Assembly (NCBI RefSeq): GCF_036421915.1
Contig: NZ_JAZGOM010000001.1
Source of the DNA: Georgenia_A wangjunii
GTDB lineage: Bacteria; Actinomycetota; Actinomycetes; Actinomycetales; Actinomycetaceae
Strand: one strand, 5' to 3'
DNA: 64,000 nt
Shown here: positions 1 to 7,619 of the stretch, one piece after another
How positions within the stretch are numbered: the stretch's first letter is position 1
How the letters are laid out: every line of letters begins with the position of its first letter
Made by a program: the position numbers and the translations under genes
Notes under the pieces: model-generated
The model's input: the letters and a program-made list of their open reading frames with translations, nothing else
The model's database searches: none
What the model was told of the DNA's origin: nothing

Positions 1-334
1 GGCGGCCCCAGCGGACGGCGTCGACGGCCATCTGGACGTTCGCGGGGTAGACGGCGACGAGGAGCGCCGCGCTCGCCAGGGCGGCCGGCCGGCGCGTCCG
101 CGCGACGGCGAGCCCGGCCGCGCACGCAAGCTCCGCGACCCCCGAGACGAGAACGAGCCCCCGGCGGGCGGGGAGCCACCGCGGGACGATGCCCTCGAAG
201 ACGCCCGGGCGGACGAGGTGCGTCACCCCGGAGACGACGAAGGCGACGGCGAGCGCCGTCGCCCCGGCGCCGAGCGGGGCGGCCGGCGTCAAGACGACCG
301 CGGCCGGCCGTTCCCGCGCCGCGCCCCCTGTCAC
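1..334 (-). CDS. DoxX-like membrane protein (partial, 3' end outside window)
   Basis: The first 111 codons are visible and the gene runs off the left edge. Its GTG start overlaps the hydrolase stop upstream (GTGA at 331-334), so the two are translationally coupled. The translation is hydrophobic with helices near residues 18-36, 50-68 and 78-95, and contains VTHLVRP followed by PRWLP and a later YPANVQMAVDA stretch. This pattern is typical of small DoxX/COG4270-type membrane proteins. The exact substrate or role of such proteins is poorly defined; links to redox homeostasis are general family knowledge only. The family call is moderate because the end of the protein is missing. Confidence 0.6.
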   Translation of the reverse strand, partial: MTGGAARERPAAVVLTPAAPLGAGATALAVAFVVSGVTHLVRPGVFEGIVPRWLPARRGLVLVSGVAELACAAGLAVARTRRPAALASAALLVAVYPANVQMAVDAVRWGR

Positions 335-1155
335 CGGGCGTCCCCCACCTGGTCGAGGACGACCTCCGCGACGAGCGCCGCCTGCGTCTCGGGGAGCCAG
401 TGGCCGGCGTCGACCTCGACGAAACGGTAGGGCGCCGCGACCTCCTCCTCGGTCAGCTCGGCCGCGCACCGCCCGAGGGCGAAGTCCGCGCGGCCCCACA
501 CGTACGTCGTCGGCACCGCGACGGGGGCGTTCGCAAGGCGGGAGAGCGGGAGCGCGCGGTACCAGTGGAGCGCGCCGGTGAGCGCCGCCGGCTCCCGCAT
601 CCGCGCGGCATAGCGGGTGGCGTCCGCGGCGGGCAGGCCGGTGCCGCGCAGGACGCCCTCGAGGCGCGGTGCGAGCGCACGCTCGGGCAGCCGGGGCACC
701 TGGAACAGGACCATGTAGTAGGACCGGAGGAGCTGGGTCGAGCGCACCAACGAGCGGATGAGCGCCCGTGGGTGAGGGGTGGACAGGACGGTGAGGGAGG
801 AGACCCGCTCGGGCATGACGTCACCCGCCGCCCACGCCACCGCTCCGCCCCAGTCGTGGCCGACGACGTGCGCAGCGGGCAGCCCGGCGGTGTCGAGGAG
901 TGCGCGGAGGTCCTCGACGAGCCACTCGAGGCGGTAGTCGCCGCGGTGCGGGGGCCGGGCGTCCGGGGAGTACCCGCGCTGGTCGGGCGCGATCGTGCGC
1001 ACGCCGGCCGCGTGGAGGAGGGGCGCGACACGGTCCCAGCTCGAGGCGTCCTGCGGGAACCCGTGGAGAAGGACGACCGGCACGCCGTCGCGCGGGCCCT
1101 CGTCCCTCACGTCGAAGCGGAGCCGCCCGCGGCGGACCTCACGGATGGTGCCCAT
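331..1155 (-). CDS. alpha/beta hydrolase, epoxide-hydrolase-like
   Basis: A 274-residue cytoplasmic alpha/beta-fold hydrolase. It shows the oxyanion motif HGFPQ at residues 31-35, the nucleophile elbow GHDWGG at 99-104 with Asp101 as nucleophile, and a C-terminal DAGHW with His252 as the catalytic base. An Asp rather than Ser nucleophile with this elbow is the pattern of epoxide hydrolases and haloalkane dehalogenases; the substrate cannot be read from sequence. I chose the ATG at 1155 because a TAGCCT box lies 7 nt upstream (leaderless arrangement) and the protein then begins just before the first beta strand. It is coupled to the downstream DoxX-like gene by a 4-bp overlap. Confidence 0.85.
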   Translation of the reverse strand: MGTIREVRRGRLRFDVRDEGPRDGVPVVLLHGFPQDASSWDRVAPLLHAAGVRTIAPDQRGYSPDARPPHRGDYRLEWLVEDLRALLDTAGLPAAHVVGHDWGGAVAWAAGDVMPERVSSLTVLSTPHPRALIRSLVRSTQLLRSYYMVLFQVPRLPERALAPRLEGVLRGTGLPAADATRYAARMREPAALTGALHWYRALPLSRLANAPVAVPTTYVWGRADFALGRCAAELTEEEVAAPYRFVEVDAGHWLPETQAALVAEVVLDQVGDAR

Positions 1156-1162
1156 GGCCCCG

Positions 1163-1168
1163 AGGCTA
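1163..1168 (-). promoter_or_regulatory. -10 box for leaderless hydrolase gene
   Basis: TAGCCT on the minus strand, separated by 7 nt from the ATG at 1155. No Shine-Dalgarno sequence is present in that gap, so transcription would start at or next to the start codon. Confidence 0.45.
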
Positions 1169-1223
1169 GGACCGGCGGCAGTCCGGCGCGAGCACGCGCG
1201 CTGTGCCGCTTCACGGTGCGGAC

Positions 1224-1835
1224 TCAGCGGGCCTCGCCGGGCGCGACGCCCGTGCCGTCGGGAGACGGAGCGGCAGTCCCCTCGAGGAGGTCGGCCACGT
1301 CGGCGAGGACGTCCAGCCGGGTGGTGATCTCGGAGAAGATCGGCTCGCCGGCGACCCAGCCGACGATGTGGCCCTCGGCCACCCGAACGGACATGCCCGC
1401 CGCGTCCTGCTCGCGCAGCCGTGCGCGGACGTCTTCCCCGATGCGCGGCGGCACGACCGGCCCGCCCTGGATCGGGCACGCGAGCTGGGCGGGGTGCTGC
1501 GGGTGGGCGAGCGCGAGGGTGAGCACGTGGAAGGCGGACCCGTCCTCCTCGTCCGCCTCGGCCTCGAGCCGGAACGTCGTCGCGGCCCGGCCGCGGTGCT
1601 CCCCCACGAGCGCGTCGTCGACGGAGCGGTCCGCGTCGGTGAAAGGGCTCACCTGCCAGGGACCCACGAGCGAGGGGTCGGCACCGCGGTACGTCCATCC
1701 CCGCGCCTCTGCCCACGCCCGCAGCTGCTGCGCGTGCCGCGGCGCTGCGCTCAGCCGCCGGGACGAGCGCGCGATGAGCACAGCCGGCAGTCCGATGAAG
1801 ACGAGCAGCATGAGGAGCACATCGAGGTCATCCAC
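1224..1835 (-). CDS. N-terminally anchored hypothetical protein
   Basis: A 203-residue protein with a GTG start supported by GGAGG 7 nt upstream. Residues about 5-21 form one hydrophobic helix followed by RSSRR, giving a single-pass anchor with the rest likely cytoplasmic. The body contains WAEARGWTY, a motif often seen in actinobacterial proteins of this architecture, then a beta-rich domain and an acidic, Pro/Gly-rich tail. I do not recognise an enzyme motif and cannot assign a function. It is divergent from the solute-binding lipoprotein at 1922 and is separated from the hydrolase downstream by 68 bp, so it may share a transcript with the hydrolase and DoxX-like genes. Confidence 0.7.
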   Translation of the reverse strand: MDDLDVLLMLLVFIGLPAVLIARSSRRLSAAPRHAQQLRAWAEARGWTYRGADPSLVGPWQVSPFTDADRSVDDALVGEHRGRAATTFRLEAEADEEDGSAFHVLTLALAHPQHPAQLACPIQGGPVVPPRIGEDVRARLREQDAAGMSVRVAEGHIVGWVAGEPIFSEITTRLDVLADVADLLEGTAAPSPDGTGVAPGEAR

Positions 1836-1921
1836 GGCCTACCTCCACGTCGGTCACGCCGCCACCATAGCCACGCCCGCCATCAGGTGCGGTCACCGGG
1901 GGTCCGGGCAACACTGGCGCC

Positions 1922-2395
1922 ATGATCAAGACCGCTCGGGCCCTGGCCGCGGCCACGCTCGTCCTCCTCCTCGCGGGGTGCGGTGCCCGGATCCCCAGCG
2001 ACCCGGACGGCACCCTCGACCAGGTGCGGGGTTCCGTGCTGCGCGTCGGGGTCTCGCCGAACGAGCCATGGACCGAGGTCACGGGCGACGACGCGAGCGG
2101 GCTCGAGGTCGACCTCGTCACGGACTTCGCCGACTCCCTCGACGCGAGCGTCGCGTGGACGACCGGCGGGGAGGAGTCGCTCATCGGCAAGCTCGAGCGG
2201 GGGGAGCTCGACCTCGTCATCGGCGGCCTGACAGCGGCGTCGCCGTGGGCCGACAAGGCGTCGCTGACGACGGCGTACACGTTCGCCGTCGGGCCCGACG
2301 GTGCGGAGGAGGCGCACGTCATGGCGGTCCCGATGGGGGAGAACGCCTTCCTCGTCGAGCTCGAGACGTTCCTCCTCGGCTCGGACGTCCCGTGA
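1922..2395 (+). CDS. lipoprotein with single-lobe family 3 solute-binding domain
   Basis: A 157-residue exported lipoprotein. Residues 1-20 form a signal peptide ending in the lipobox LLAGC. The rest resembles lobe I of family 3 solute-binding proteins: LRVGVSPNEPW, then GLEVDLVTDFADSL, then LERGELDLVIGGLT. Canonical members are about 250-300 residues with two lobes; here the second lobe is essentially missing, although the frame is intact and ends cleanly. Its stop overlaps the GTG of the cation transporter (GTGA), so it probably acts with that transporter, perhaps as a metal or ligand sensor at the membrane. That role is inference. An alternative is a degenerate amino-acid binding protein. 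Confidence 0.75.
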   Translation: MIKTARALAAATLVLLLAGCGARIPSDPDGTLDQVRGSVLRVGVSPNEPWTEVTGDDASGLEVDLVTDFADSLDASVAWTTGGEESLIGKLERGELDLVIGGLTAASPWADKASLTTAYTFAVGPDGAEEAHVMAVPMGENAFLVELETFLLGSDVP

Positions 2396-3402
2396 GCCGC
2401 CTCCAGTCCGGCCACGACGCCGAGGTGCCTCGCTTCGGCCACACCGAGCTGCCCGAGGCGCAGGACGAGGCGCTGCGCCGCGCCATCCGCCTCGAGTGGG
2501 TCTCGATCGCCTTCCTCCTCACGGCCGTGACGGCCGTCTACCTCGTCATGGGCAGCTCGCAGGCGATGAAGGCCGCGTGGGCCGAGGACCTGCTCTCCTT
2601 CATCCCGCCGTTCGCCTTCCTCGCCGCCGTGCGGATCAGCCGGCGCCAGCCGGACCAGGACCACCCGTACGGCTACCACCGCTCCGTCGGCGTCGGGCAC
2701 CTCGTCGCCGCGACCGCGCTCGTCATCATGGGCGCCTTCATGGTCTGGGACTCCGCATCGGGGCTCGTCGCCGGGGAGCACCCACCGATCGGCCTCATGG
2801 TGGTCCTCGGCCACGAGGTGTGGGCCGGCTGGCTCATGATCACGGTCATGGCCTACACCGCCGTGCCCCCGGTCATCCTCGGCCGGAAGAAGATGCGCCT
2901 GGCCAGGGAGCTCCACGACAAGGTCCTCTACGCCGACGCGGACATGAACAAGGCGGACTGGATGACCGCCGTCGGCGCGATCGCGGGCATCCTCGGGATC
3001 GGGGTCGGCCTGTGGTGGGCGGATGCCGCCGCCGCCCTTCTCATCTCCGGGAGCATCCTCTCCGACGGCGTCCGCAACACCCGCGGCGCGGTCCGCGGGC
3101 TCATGGACGCCCGCGCCCGCACGTACGACGACGCCGGGCCGCACCCGCTCGTGCGTGAGCTCGACGAGCACCTCGCCACGCTGCGCTGGGTCAAGGAGGT
3201 GCGCTCGCGCGTGCGGGACGAGGGGCACGTCTTCCACGTCGAGTCCTTCGCCGTCCCGCACGGCGGCAAGACACCCTCGCTCGGCGAGCTGGCAGAAGCG
3301 CGCCGCTCCGTGGCCGAGCTCGACTGGAAGCTCCAGGACATCGTCATCGTCCCCGTCGCCGAGCTGCCCGCGGAGCTCGACCGGGACCGCCCCGCGGACT
3401 GA
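2392..3402 (+). CDS. cation diffusion facilitator (CDF) family transporter
   Basis: A 336-residue inner-membrane protein with about six hydrophobic helices, coupled to the upstream lipoprotein by a 4-bp overlap. It carries the CDF loop motif HPYGYHR after the second helix and a D-A-D-M-N-K-A-D-W-M segment in the TM5 region, where CDF proteins place metal ligands. The C-terminal cytoplasmic domain of about 90 residues (from DAGPHPLVRELDEHL) matches the CDF dimerisation domain. Family members export Zn2+, Mn2+, Fe2+ or Co2+ in exchange for protons. The TM2 site is unusual (EDLLSF in place of the common HxxxD spacing), so the metal is uncertain. Confidence 0.8.
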   Translation: MSRLQSGHDAEVPRFGHTELPEAQDEALRRAIRLEWVSIAFLLTAVTAVYLVMGSSQAMKAAWAEDLLSFIPPFAFLAAVRISRRQPDQDHPYGYHRSVGVGHLVAATALVIMGAFMVWDSASGLVAGEHPPIGLMVVLGHEVWAGWLMITVMAYTAVPPVILGRKKMRLARELHDKVLYADADMNKADWMTAVGAIAGILGIGVGLWWADAAAALLISGSILSDGVRNTRGAVRGLMDARARTYDDAGPHPLVRELDEHLATLRWVKEVRSRVRDEGHVFHVESFAVPHGGKTPSLGELAEARRSVAELDWKLQDIVIVPVAELPAELDRDRPAD

Positions 3403-3523
3403 CCCGCCCCGGGACGTCCGAAGAATTTTGCTCGCGCCCAGGTGCATCCGTCCGGGCCCCCACGCAGGAATACCCACCGTCAGCACCACCCGGCCCTACG
3501 GGGCACGACGACGGAGGAACATC

Positions 3524-4333
3524 ATGCGCACAGCACCGGCTCTCGCGGGGGCAGCAGCCGCCCTCGCACTCCTCGCTCTCGCTGCACCGGCGCAGGCGAC
3601 CACGGCCGAGAACGCCAAGCTCTCGGTCCTGCACGGCGTCCCCGACCTCACGGTGGACGTGTGGGTCAACGGCGAGCTCACCCTCGACGACTTCGAGCCC
3701 GGCGAGCTCGCCGGCCCGCTCGAGCTGCCGGCCGGCACCTACACCGTTGCGATCACCGCGGCGGACGCCGAGGACGACAGCGCCCCCGTGATCGGCCCGG
3801 TCGACCTCCCGCTCGAGGCGGGCGGCTCGTACACCGCGGCGGCCCACCTCATGGAGGACGGCACGCCCACGGCGACCCTCTTCACCAACGACCTCACCCC
3901 CACCGCCGCCGGTGAGGGACGCCTCGTGGTCCGCCACGTCGCGGCCGCCCCCGCCGTCGACATCCTCGCCGGCGGCGAGGCGGTCGTCTCCGCACTCGCC
4001 AACCCGGACGAGGCCGCGCTCGACCTGCCCGCCGCGACCGTCTCCGCGGCGGTCGCCGCCGCCGGCACGACGGACCCGCTGCTCGGCCCGGCCGACGTCC
4101 CCGTCGAGGAGGGCTCCGCCACGATCGTCTACGCGTGGGGCAGCCTCGAGGGCGACAACCTGGCCCTCGCCACCCAGATGGTCGGCGGTCTGCACTCCGC
4201 CCCCGCCGGCGTCCCCACCGGTCAGGTCGAGGTCGCGCCCGCGGGCACGAGCCCGCTCCTCCTCGCCGGGTTCGGCGCCCTGCTCGCCGCCGGCGTCGTC
4301 GTCGGTTCCCGCAAGCTGGCTGCGGCCCGATGA
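3524..4333 (+). CDS. secreted DUF4397 surface protein
   Basis: A 269-residue exported protein with a clear Sec signal peptide (residues 1-24, ending APAQA) and GGAGGA 5 nt upstream of the ATG. Two DUF4397-type repeats follow: the first from LSVLHGVPDLTVDVWVNG, the second from LVVRHVAAAPAVDIL. The C-terminus has a hydrophobic helix (about 240-260) and basic residues SRK..R, resembling a wall-sorting tail, but there is no LPXTG; the residues before the helix are PAGTSP. It is the first gene of an operon with a class F sortase, an ECF sigma factor and an anti-sigma factor, coupled to the sortase by ATGA. A surface or matrix role under sigma control is inference. Confidence 0.85.
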   Translation: MRTAPALAGAAAALALLALAAPAQATTAENAKLSVLHGVPDLTVDVWVNGELTLDDFEPGELAGPLELPAGTYTVAITAADAEDDSAPVIGPVDLPLEAGGSYTAAAHLMEDGTPTATLFTNDLTPTAAGEGRLVVRHVAAAPAVDILAGGEAVVSALANPDEAALDLPAATVSAAVAAAGTTDPLLGPADVPVEEGSATIVYAWGSLEGDNLALATQMVGGLHSAPAGVPTGQVEVAPAGTSPLLLAGFGALLAAGVVVGSRKLAAAR

Positions 4334-5046
4334 GACGGGCGCTGGTGGTGGCAGCCCTCGCCGGGATCCTCCTGGCGGGCTGCGCCCCCGGCGCCGAGCA
4401 GGCCACTGACGGCCCCACCGCTCCTGGAACGGGAGCGGTGGCGGTCACCCCCGCCGCGCCGGTGCCACCGCCCCCCGGCACCGGCGCGGCCGGGCCGGAC
4501 NCCGGGCCGGCCGGAACGGGCACCGCGGTGCCCGTCCGGCCGGCCGACGTCCCGTCCATCGCCCCGGTCGTCGCCCCCGAACGGCTGGAGCTCGACGCCC
4601 TCGGCGGCGTCGACATGCCCGTCGACGCCGTCGGGGTCGCCGCCGACGGGCAGATGGAGGTCCCGCCCGACGCGAACCGCGCGGGCTGGTACCGGTTCGG
4701 GCCCACCGTGGGCGAGGACGCCGGCACCGCCGTCGTCGTGGCCCACTCGGGCTCCCACATCACCCCCCGCGGCCCCCTCGCCGAGCTCCACCTCCTCGTC
4801 GCGGGCGACCGTGTCCGGCTCACCCGGACCGACGGGCGGGTCCTCACGTACGAGGTCACGGACGTCGAGGTCATCGACAAGGCCACGATCGACCTCACCG
4901 CCTACTTCCGCCGCGACGGCGAGCCCCGCCTCGCGCTCATCACGTGCGGCGGGGAGTGGGACGAGCAGGCGGGAAGCTACCGCCAGAACGTCGTCGCCAC
5001 GGCTACGCTGCTCCCGGACCAGGCTTCGGCGGACGCCGGGGCATGA
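4330..5046 (+). CDS. class F sortase
   Basis: A 238-residue exported transpeptidase of the actinobacterial class F sortase family. It begins with a signal that looks like a lipoprotein leader (ILLAGC, Cys18), then a Pro/Gly/Thr-rich linker, then the sortase barrel from about residue 84. Catalytic residues are visible: His139 in VVVAHS, Cys206 in LALITC and Arg218 in YRQN. The start ATG overlaps the DUF4397 stop. Codon 58 contains the only ambiguous base in the window (n at 4501), which lies in the linker and does not affect the catalytic domain. The likely substrate is the neighbouring DUF4397 protein or other wall proteins; this is context only. Confidence 0.9.
   Translation: MRRALVVAALAGILLAGCAPGAEQATDGPTAPGTGAVAVTPAAPVPPPPGTGAAGPDXGPAGTGTAVPVRPADVPSIAPVVAPERLELDALGGVDMPVDAVGVAADGQMEVPPDANRAGWYRFGPTVGEDAGTAVVVAHSGSHITPRGPLAELHLLVAGDRVRLTRTDGRVLTYEVTDVEVIDKATIDLTAYFRRDGEPRLALITCGGEWDEQAGSYRQNVVATATLLPDQASADAGA
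4501..4501. other. ambiguous base (n) inside the sortase gene
   Basis: The only undetermined base in the window. It lies in a run of GGCCGG/CCGGCC repeats, where base calling or assembly is difficult. The frame continues across it, so at least the length is probably right. Confidence 0.95.
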
Positions 5047-5065
5047 CCGCGTCCCGGAGGGGGTG

Positions 5066-5620
5066 ATGACGGTCCTCGTCGATCCCGACGCGCTCGACGA
5101 CGCCTTCCGCACCGGCCGGCCGGAGGCGGTCCGTGCCGCGTACGACCGTTACTCCCCCATGGTCTACACCCTCGCGATCCGCTCCCTCGGAGCGGTCGCC
5201 GACGCCGAGGACGTGACCCAGCAGGTCTTCGTCTCCGCCTGGCGCGGGCGCGAGCGGTTCGACCCCGCCCGGGGACCGCTCGCCGCCTGGCTCGTCGGGA
5301 TCACCCGCCACGCCATCGCCGACGCCCACGAGCGCCGCACCCGGGACGCCCGCGCGGCGGCCGCAGCCGTGCACGGGGCCGGGGCGGAGGCCGTCGTCGA
5401 GCACACCGGGCAGGTCGTCGACCAGGTGGTCGTCGCGGACGCGCTCGCCGAGCTCGGGTCCCCCCAGAAGGAGATCCTCCAGCTGGCGTTCTTCGCCGAC
5501 CTCACCCATACCCAGATCGCGGACCGCCTGGAGCTGCCGCTCGGGACCGTGAAGTCGCACATCACCCGGAGCCTGCGCAGGCTGCGCCAACGGATGGAGG
5601 GAGCAGATGCCGCACTCTGA
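5066..5620 (+). CDS. sigK: ECF RNA polymerase sigma factor, SigK-like
   Basis: A 184-residue ECF sigma factor. Region 2 spans about residues 27-68 (YDRYSPMVYTLA, then AEDVTQQVFVSAW) and region 4 about 126-178 (PQKEILQLAFF, then helix-turn-helix TQIADRLELPLGTVKSHI). The ATG at 5066 is preceded by GGAGGG at 5056-5061. The next gene, an RskA-like anti-sigma factor, overlaps it by 14 bp, which is the usual sigK-rskA arrangement. The pair probably controls its own operon, including the DUF4397 protein and sortase. I could not identify a convincing ECF promoter between 3403 and 3523, so autoregulation is inference. Confidence 0.88.
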   Translation: MTVLVDPDALDDAFRTGRPEAVRAAYDRYSPMVYTLAIRSLGAVADAEDVTQQVFVSAWRGRERFDPARGPLAAWLVGITRHAIADAHERRTRDARAAAAAVHGAGAEAVVEHTGQVVDQVVVADALAELGSPQKEILQLAFFADLTHTQIADRLELPLGTVKSHITRSLRRLRQRMEGADAAL

Positions 5621-6374
5621 CGACGACGACCTGGCCCTGAGCGCCCTCGAGGGGGCCCGGGACGAGACATGCACGTGCCAGCACTGCCAGGACGAGCTCG
5701 CCGCGTACCGGCGGACCGTCGCGGCGGGCCGCGCGGGCGTCGAGCTCGAGCGCCCGGCCCCGTCCGTGTGGGACCGGATCGCCGCCGAGATCGGTGCCAC
5801 CCCGGAGACCGGCAGCACGGAGGCGCCCGCCGTCCTCCCCGTGGCCGAGGCCGCCCCGCCGCCGGCACCAGCCGTCGAGCCCGCGGCACCGGCCGTCGAC
5901 GGCCGTGACGAGCTCACGGGCCGCCGCGCGGAGCGGGAGCGACGCACGAACCCGTGGGCGCGACGCTCGGCGTGGATCGCGGCAGCGGCCTTCGTCGTCG
6001 GCGTCGGCGGCACGCTCGCCGTCCAGCAGCTGACCGCCCCGGGCGCGCCCGAGGTGCTCGCGTCGACCGACCTCGACCCGCTGCCGGGCTGGGACGCGTC
6101 GGGCTCTGCCGTCGTGGAGCAGGTGGGCGACCGGCTCGAGCTCGTCATCGACCTGCCGACCGGCGCCGTCGACGGCTACCGCGAGGTGTGGCTCATCGAC
6201 CGACAGGTCCAGCGCCTCGTCAGCGTCGGCGTCCTCACGGCCGACGAGGGCCGCTTCGCGCTGCCGGACGGCCTCGACATCACCGAGTTCCCCATCGTGG
6301 ACGTCTCGCGCGAACCGATCGACGGCGACCCCGCGCACAGCGGGGACAGCATCGTGCGCGGGGACCTCACCTGA
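5607..6374 (+). CDS. rskA: RskA-like transmembrane anti-sigma factor
   Basis: A 255-residue anti-sigma factor, with RBS GGAGG lying inside the sigma gene. Residues 1-65 form the cytoplasmic sigma-binding region; it has a Cys cluster C-T-C-Q-H-C near residue 22-27, a variant of the HxxxCxxC zinc motif. A Pro/Ala linker leads to a basic stretch and one transmembrane helix at about 129-149. The extracytoplasmic part matches the RskA C-terminal domain, including DLPTGAVDGYREVWLID and a VSREPIDGDPAHSGDSIVRG ending. RskA proteins hold the sigma factor at the membrane until intramembrane proteolysis releases it. The M50-like protease at 24359 is a possible but unlinked partner. Confidence 0.85.
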   Translation: MPHSDDDDLALSALEGARDETCTCQHCQDELAAYRRTVAAGRAGVELERPAPSVWDRIAAEIGATPETGSTEAPAVLPVAEAAPPPAPAVEPAAPAVDGRDELTGRRAERERRTNPWARRSAWIAAAAFVVGVGGTLAVQQLTAPGAPEVLASTDLDPLPGWDASGSAVVEQVGDRLELVIDLPTGAVDGYREVWLIDRQVQRLVSVGVLTADEGRFALPDGLDITEFPIVDVSREPIDGDPAHSGDSIVRGDLT

Positions 6375-6431
6375 TCCACGACGGCTGGCTCTGCTACCCC
6401 GGCAGGTCGCGGACCTGACGGGGCGGCGCGG

Positions 6432-7619
6432 CTAGCGGGGAACGACGACGGCGCCCGCCGGGTCGAGCCGGACGCGCACCTGGCCCGGCCCCTCGCCCGT
6501 CGGTCCCGCCACCGTCGCACCGGCCAGCGCGGTGGCGCGCTCCCCGCTCGGCAGGACGACGGTCAGCTCGGTGCTCCCGCGCCGGAAACGGGCGGCGACG
6601 ACGTCCACCGGCGTGCCGCCGTCGTCGACGACGCGCAGGGCGGCCGGTCCGAGGCCGACGAGGACCGTTCCGCTCCTCGCGGCCGGCCCCCCGCCGCCGT
6701 CCCGAACCACGCTGCCGTCCCGAGCCGCAGCGTCGTCCCGGCCCCTGGCGTCGTCCCGGACGGCGGCTCCGCCTGGGACGTCTCCGCCGCCGGAGCGCAC
6801 GCCGCCGGCCGGGAGCGGCACGTCCCCGAGGACGGTGCGCGCGGCGCCACCTGCGACGTCGGCGGTGAGGAACGGCCCGTAGCCGAGGAACCGCGCCACG
6901 CGCTCGCTCCGCGGCTGCCGCCACAGCCGCGCCGGTCGGTCCACCTGGAGGATGCGCCCGGCGTCCATGACGGCGACGCGGCCGGCGACGGTGAACGCCT
7001 CGTCGTGGTCGTGCGTGACGTACAGCGCGGTAGTGCCGGCCGCACGCAGGATGTCCCGCAGCTCGCCCGAGAGGTGCTCGCGCAGGGAGCGGTCGAGGGA
7101 GGAGAGCGGCTCGTCGAGAAGGAGGAGCCGGGGCCGGGGCGCGAGGGCCCGCGCGAGGGCGACGCGCTGCTTCTCCCCGCCGGACAGCGTGCTCACCGCG
7201 CGGGAGGCGTACCCGGTGAGACCGACGAGGTCGAGCAGCTCGCCGACCCGCTGGTCCCGCTCGGACCGGCCGGCGCCGGCCATGACGAGCCCGTAGCCGA
7301 CGTTGCCGGCGACGTCGCGGTGGGGGAAGAGCTGGCCGTCCTGGAACATGAGGCCGAACCCGCGCCGGTGGACGGGGACGGCACCGACGTCCTGCCCCGC
7401 GAAGAGGACGCGGCCGGCCGCGACCGGCTCGAGGCCGGCGACGGCGCGCAGGAGGGAGGACTTCCCGCAGCCGGACGGGCCGAGGAGCGCGAGCACCTCG
7501 CCGGCCGGGACCGCCAGGCTCACCCCGGCCACCGCCGTCGTCGCGGGGCCCGCATCCGTGTACCGGACCTCGACGTCGACCACCTCGAGGCCACCATCGG
7601 CCGTGCTGCGTGCGCTCAC
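6432..7619 (-). CDS. thiQ: thiamine ABC transporter ATP-binding protein
   Basis: A 395-residue ABC ATPase: Walker A GPSGCGKSS (47-55), Q-loop in MFQDGQLFPH, signature LSGGEKQR (145-152), Walker B LLLLDEP (165-171) and switch His in VTHDHDEAF. After about residue 260 comes a low-complexity Asp/Arg/Gly insertion (roughly 275-320), then a TOBE-like domain with VGLGPAALRV and FRRGSTELTV. The GTG start overlaps the permease stop (GTGA). Together with the permease and binding protein downstream of a TPP riboswitch this is the energising subunit of a thiamine uptake system. Family homology alone would also allow Fe3+, spermidine or sulfate; the riboswitch decides for thiamine. Confidence 0.85.
   Translation of the reverse strand: MSARSTADGGLEVVDVEVRYTDAGPATTAVAGVSLAVPAGEVLALLGPSGCGKSSLLRAVAGLEPVAAGRVLFAGQDVGAVPVHRRGFGLMFQDGQLFPHRDVAGNVGYGLVMAGAGRSERDQRVGELLDLVGLTGYASRAVSTLSGGEKQRVALARALAPRPRLLLLDEPLSSLDRSLREHLSGELRDILRAAGTTALYVTHDHDEAFTVAGRVAVMDAGRILQVDRPARLWRQPRSERVARFLGYGPFLTADVAGGAARTVLGDVPLPAGGVRSGGGDVPGGAAVRDDARGRDDAAARDGSVVRDGGGGPAARSGTVLVGLGPAALRVVDDGGTPVDVVAARFRRGSTELTVVLPSGERATALAGATVAGPTGEGPGQVRVRLDPAGAVVVPR

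Noticed and set aside
1828..3489. 553-residue minus-strand frame opposite the lipoprotein and CDF genes
   Set aside because: Same low-complexity composition; the plus strand has two clear families with coupled starts.
3461..3523. ECF-type promoter (GGAATA at 3467-3472) before the DUF4397 gene
   Set aside because: No matching -10 at a suitable distance; similarity to known SigK promoters is not convincing.
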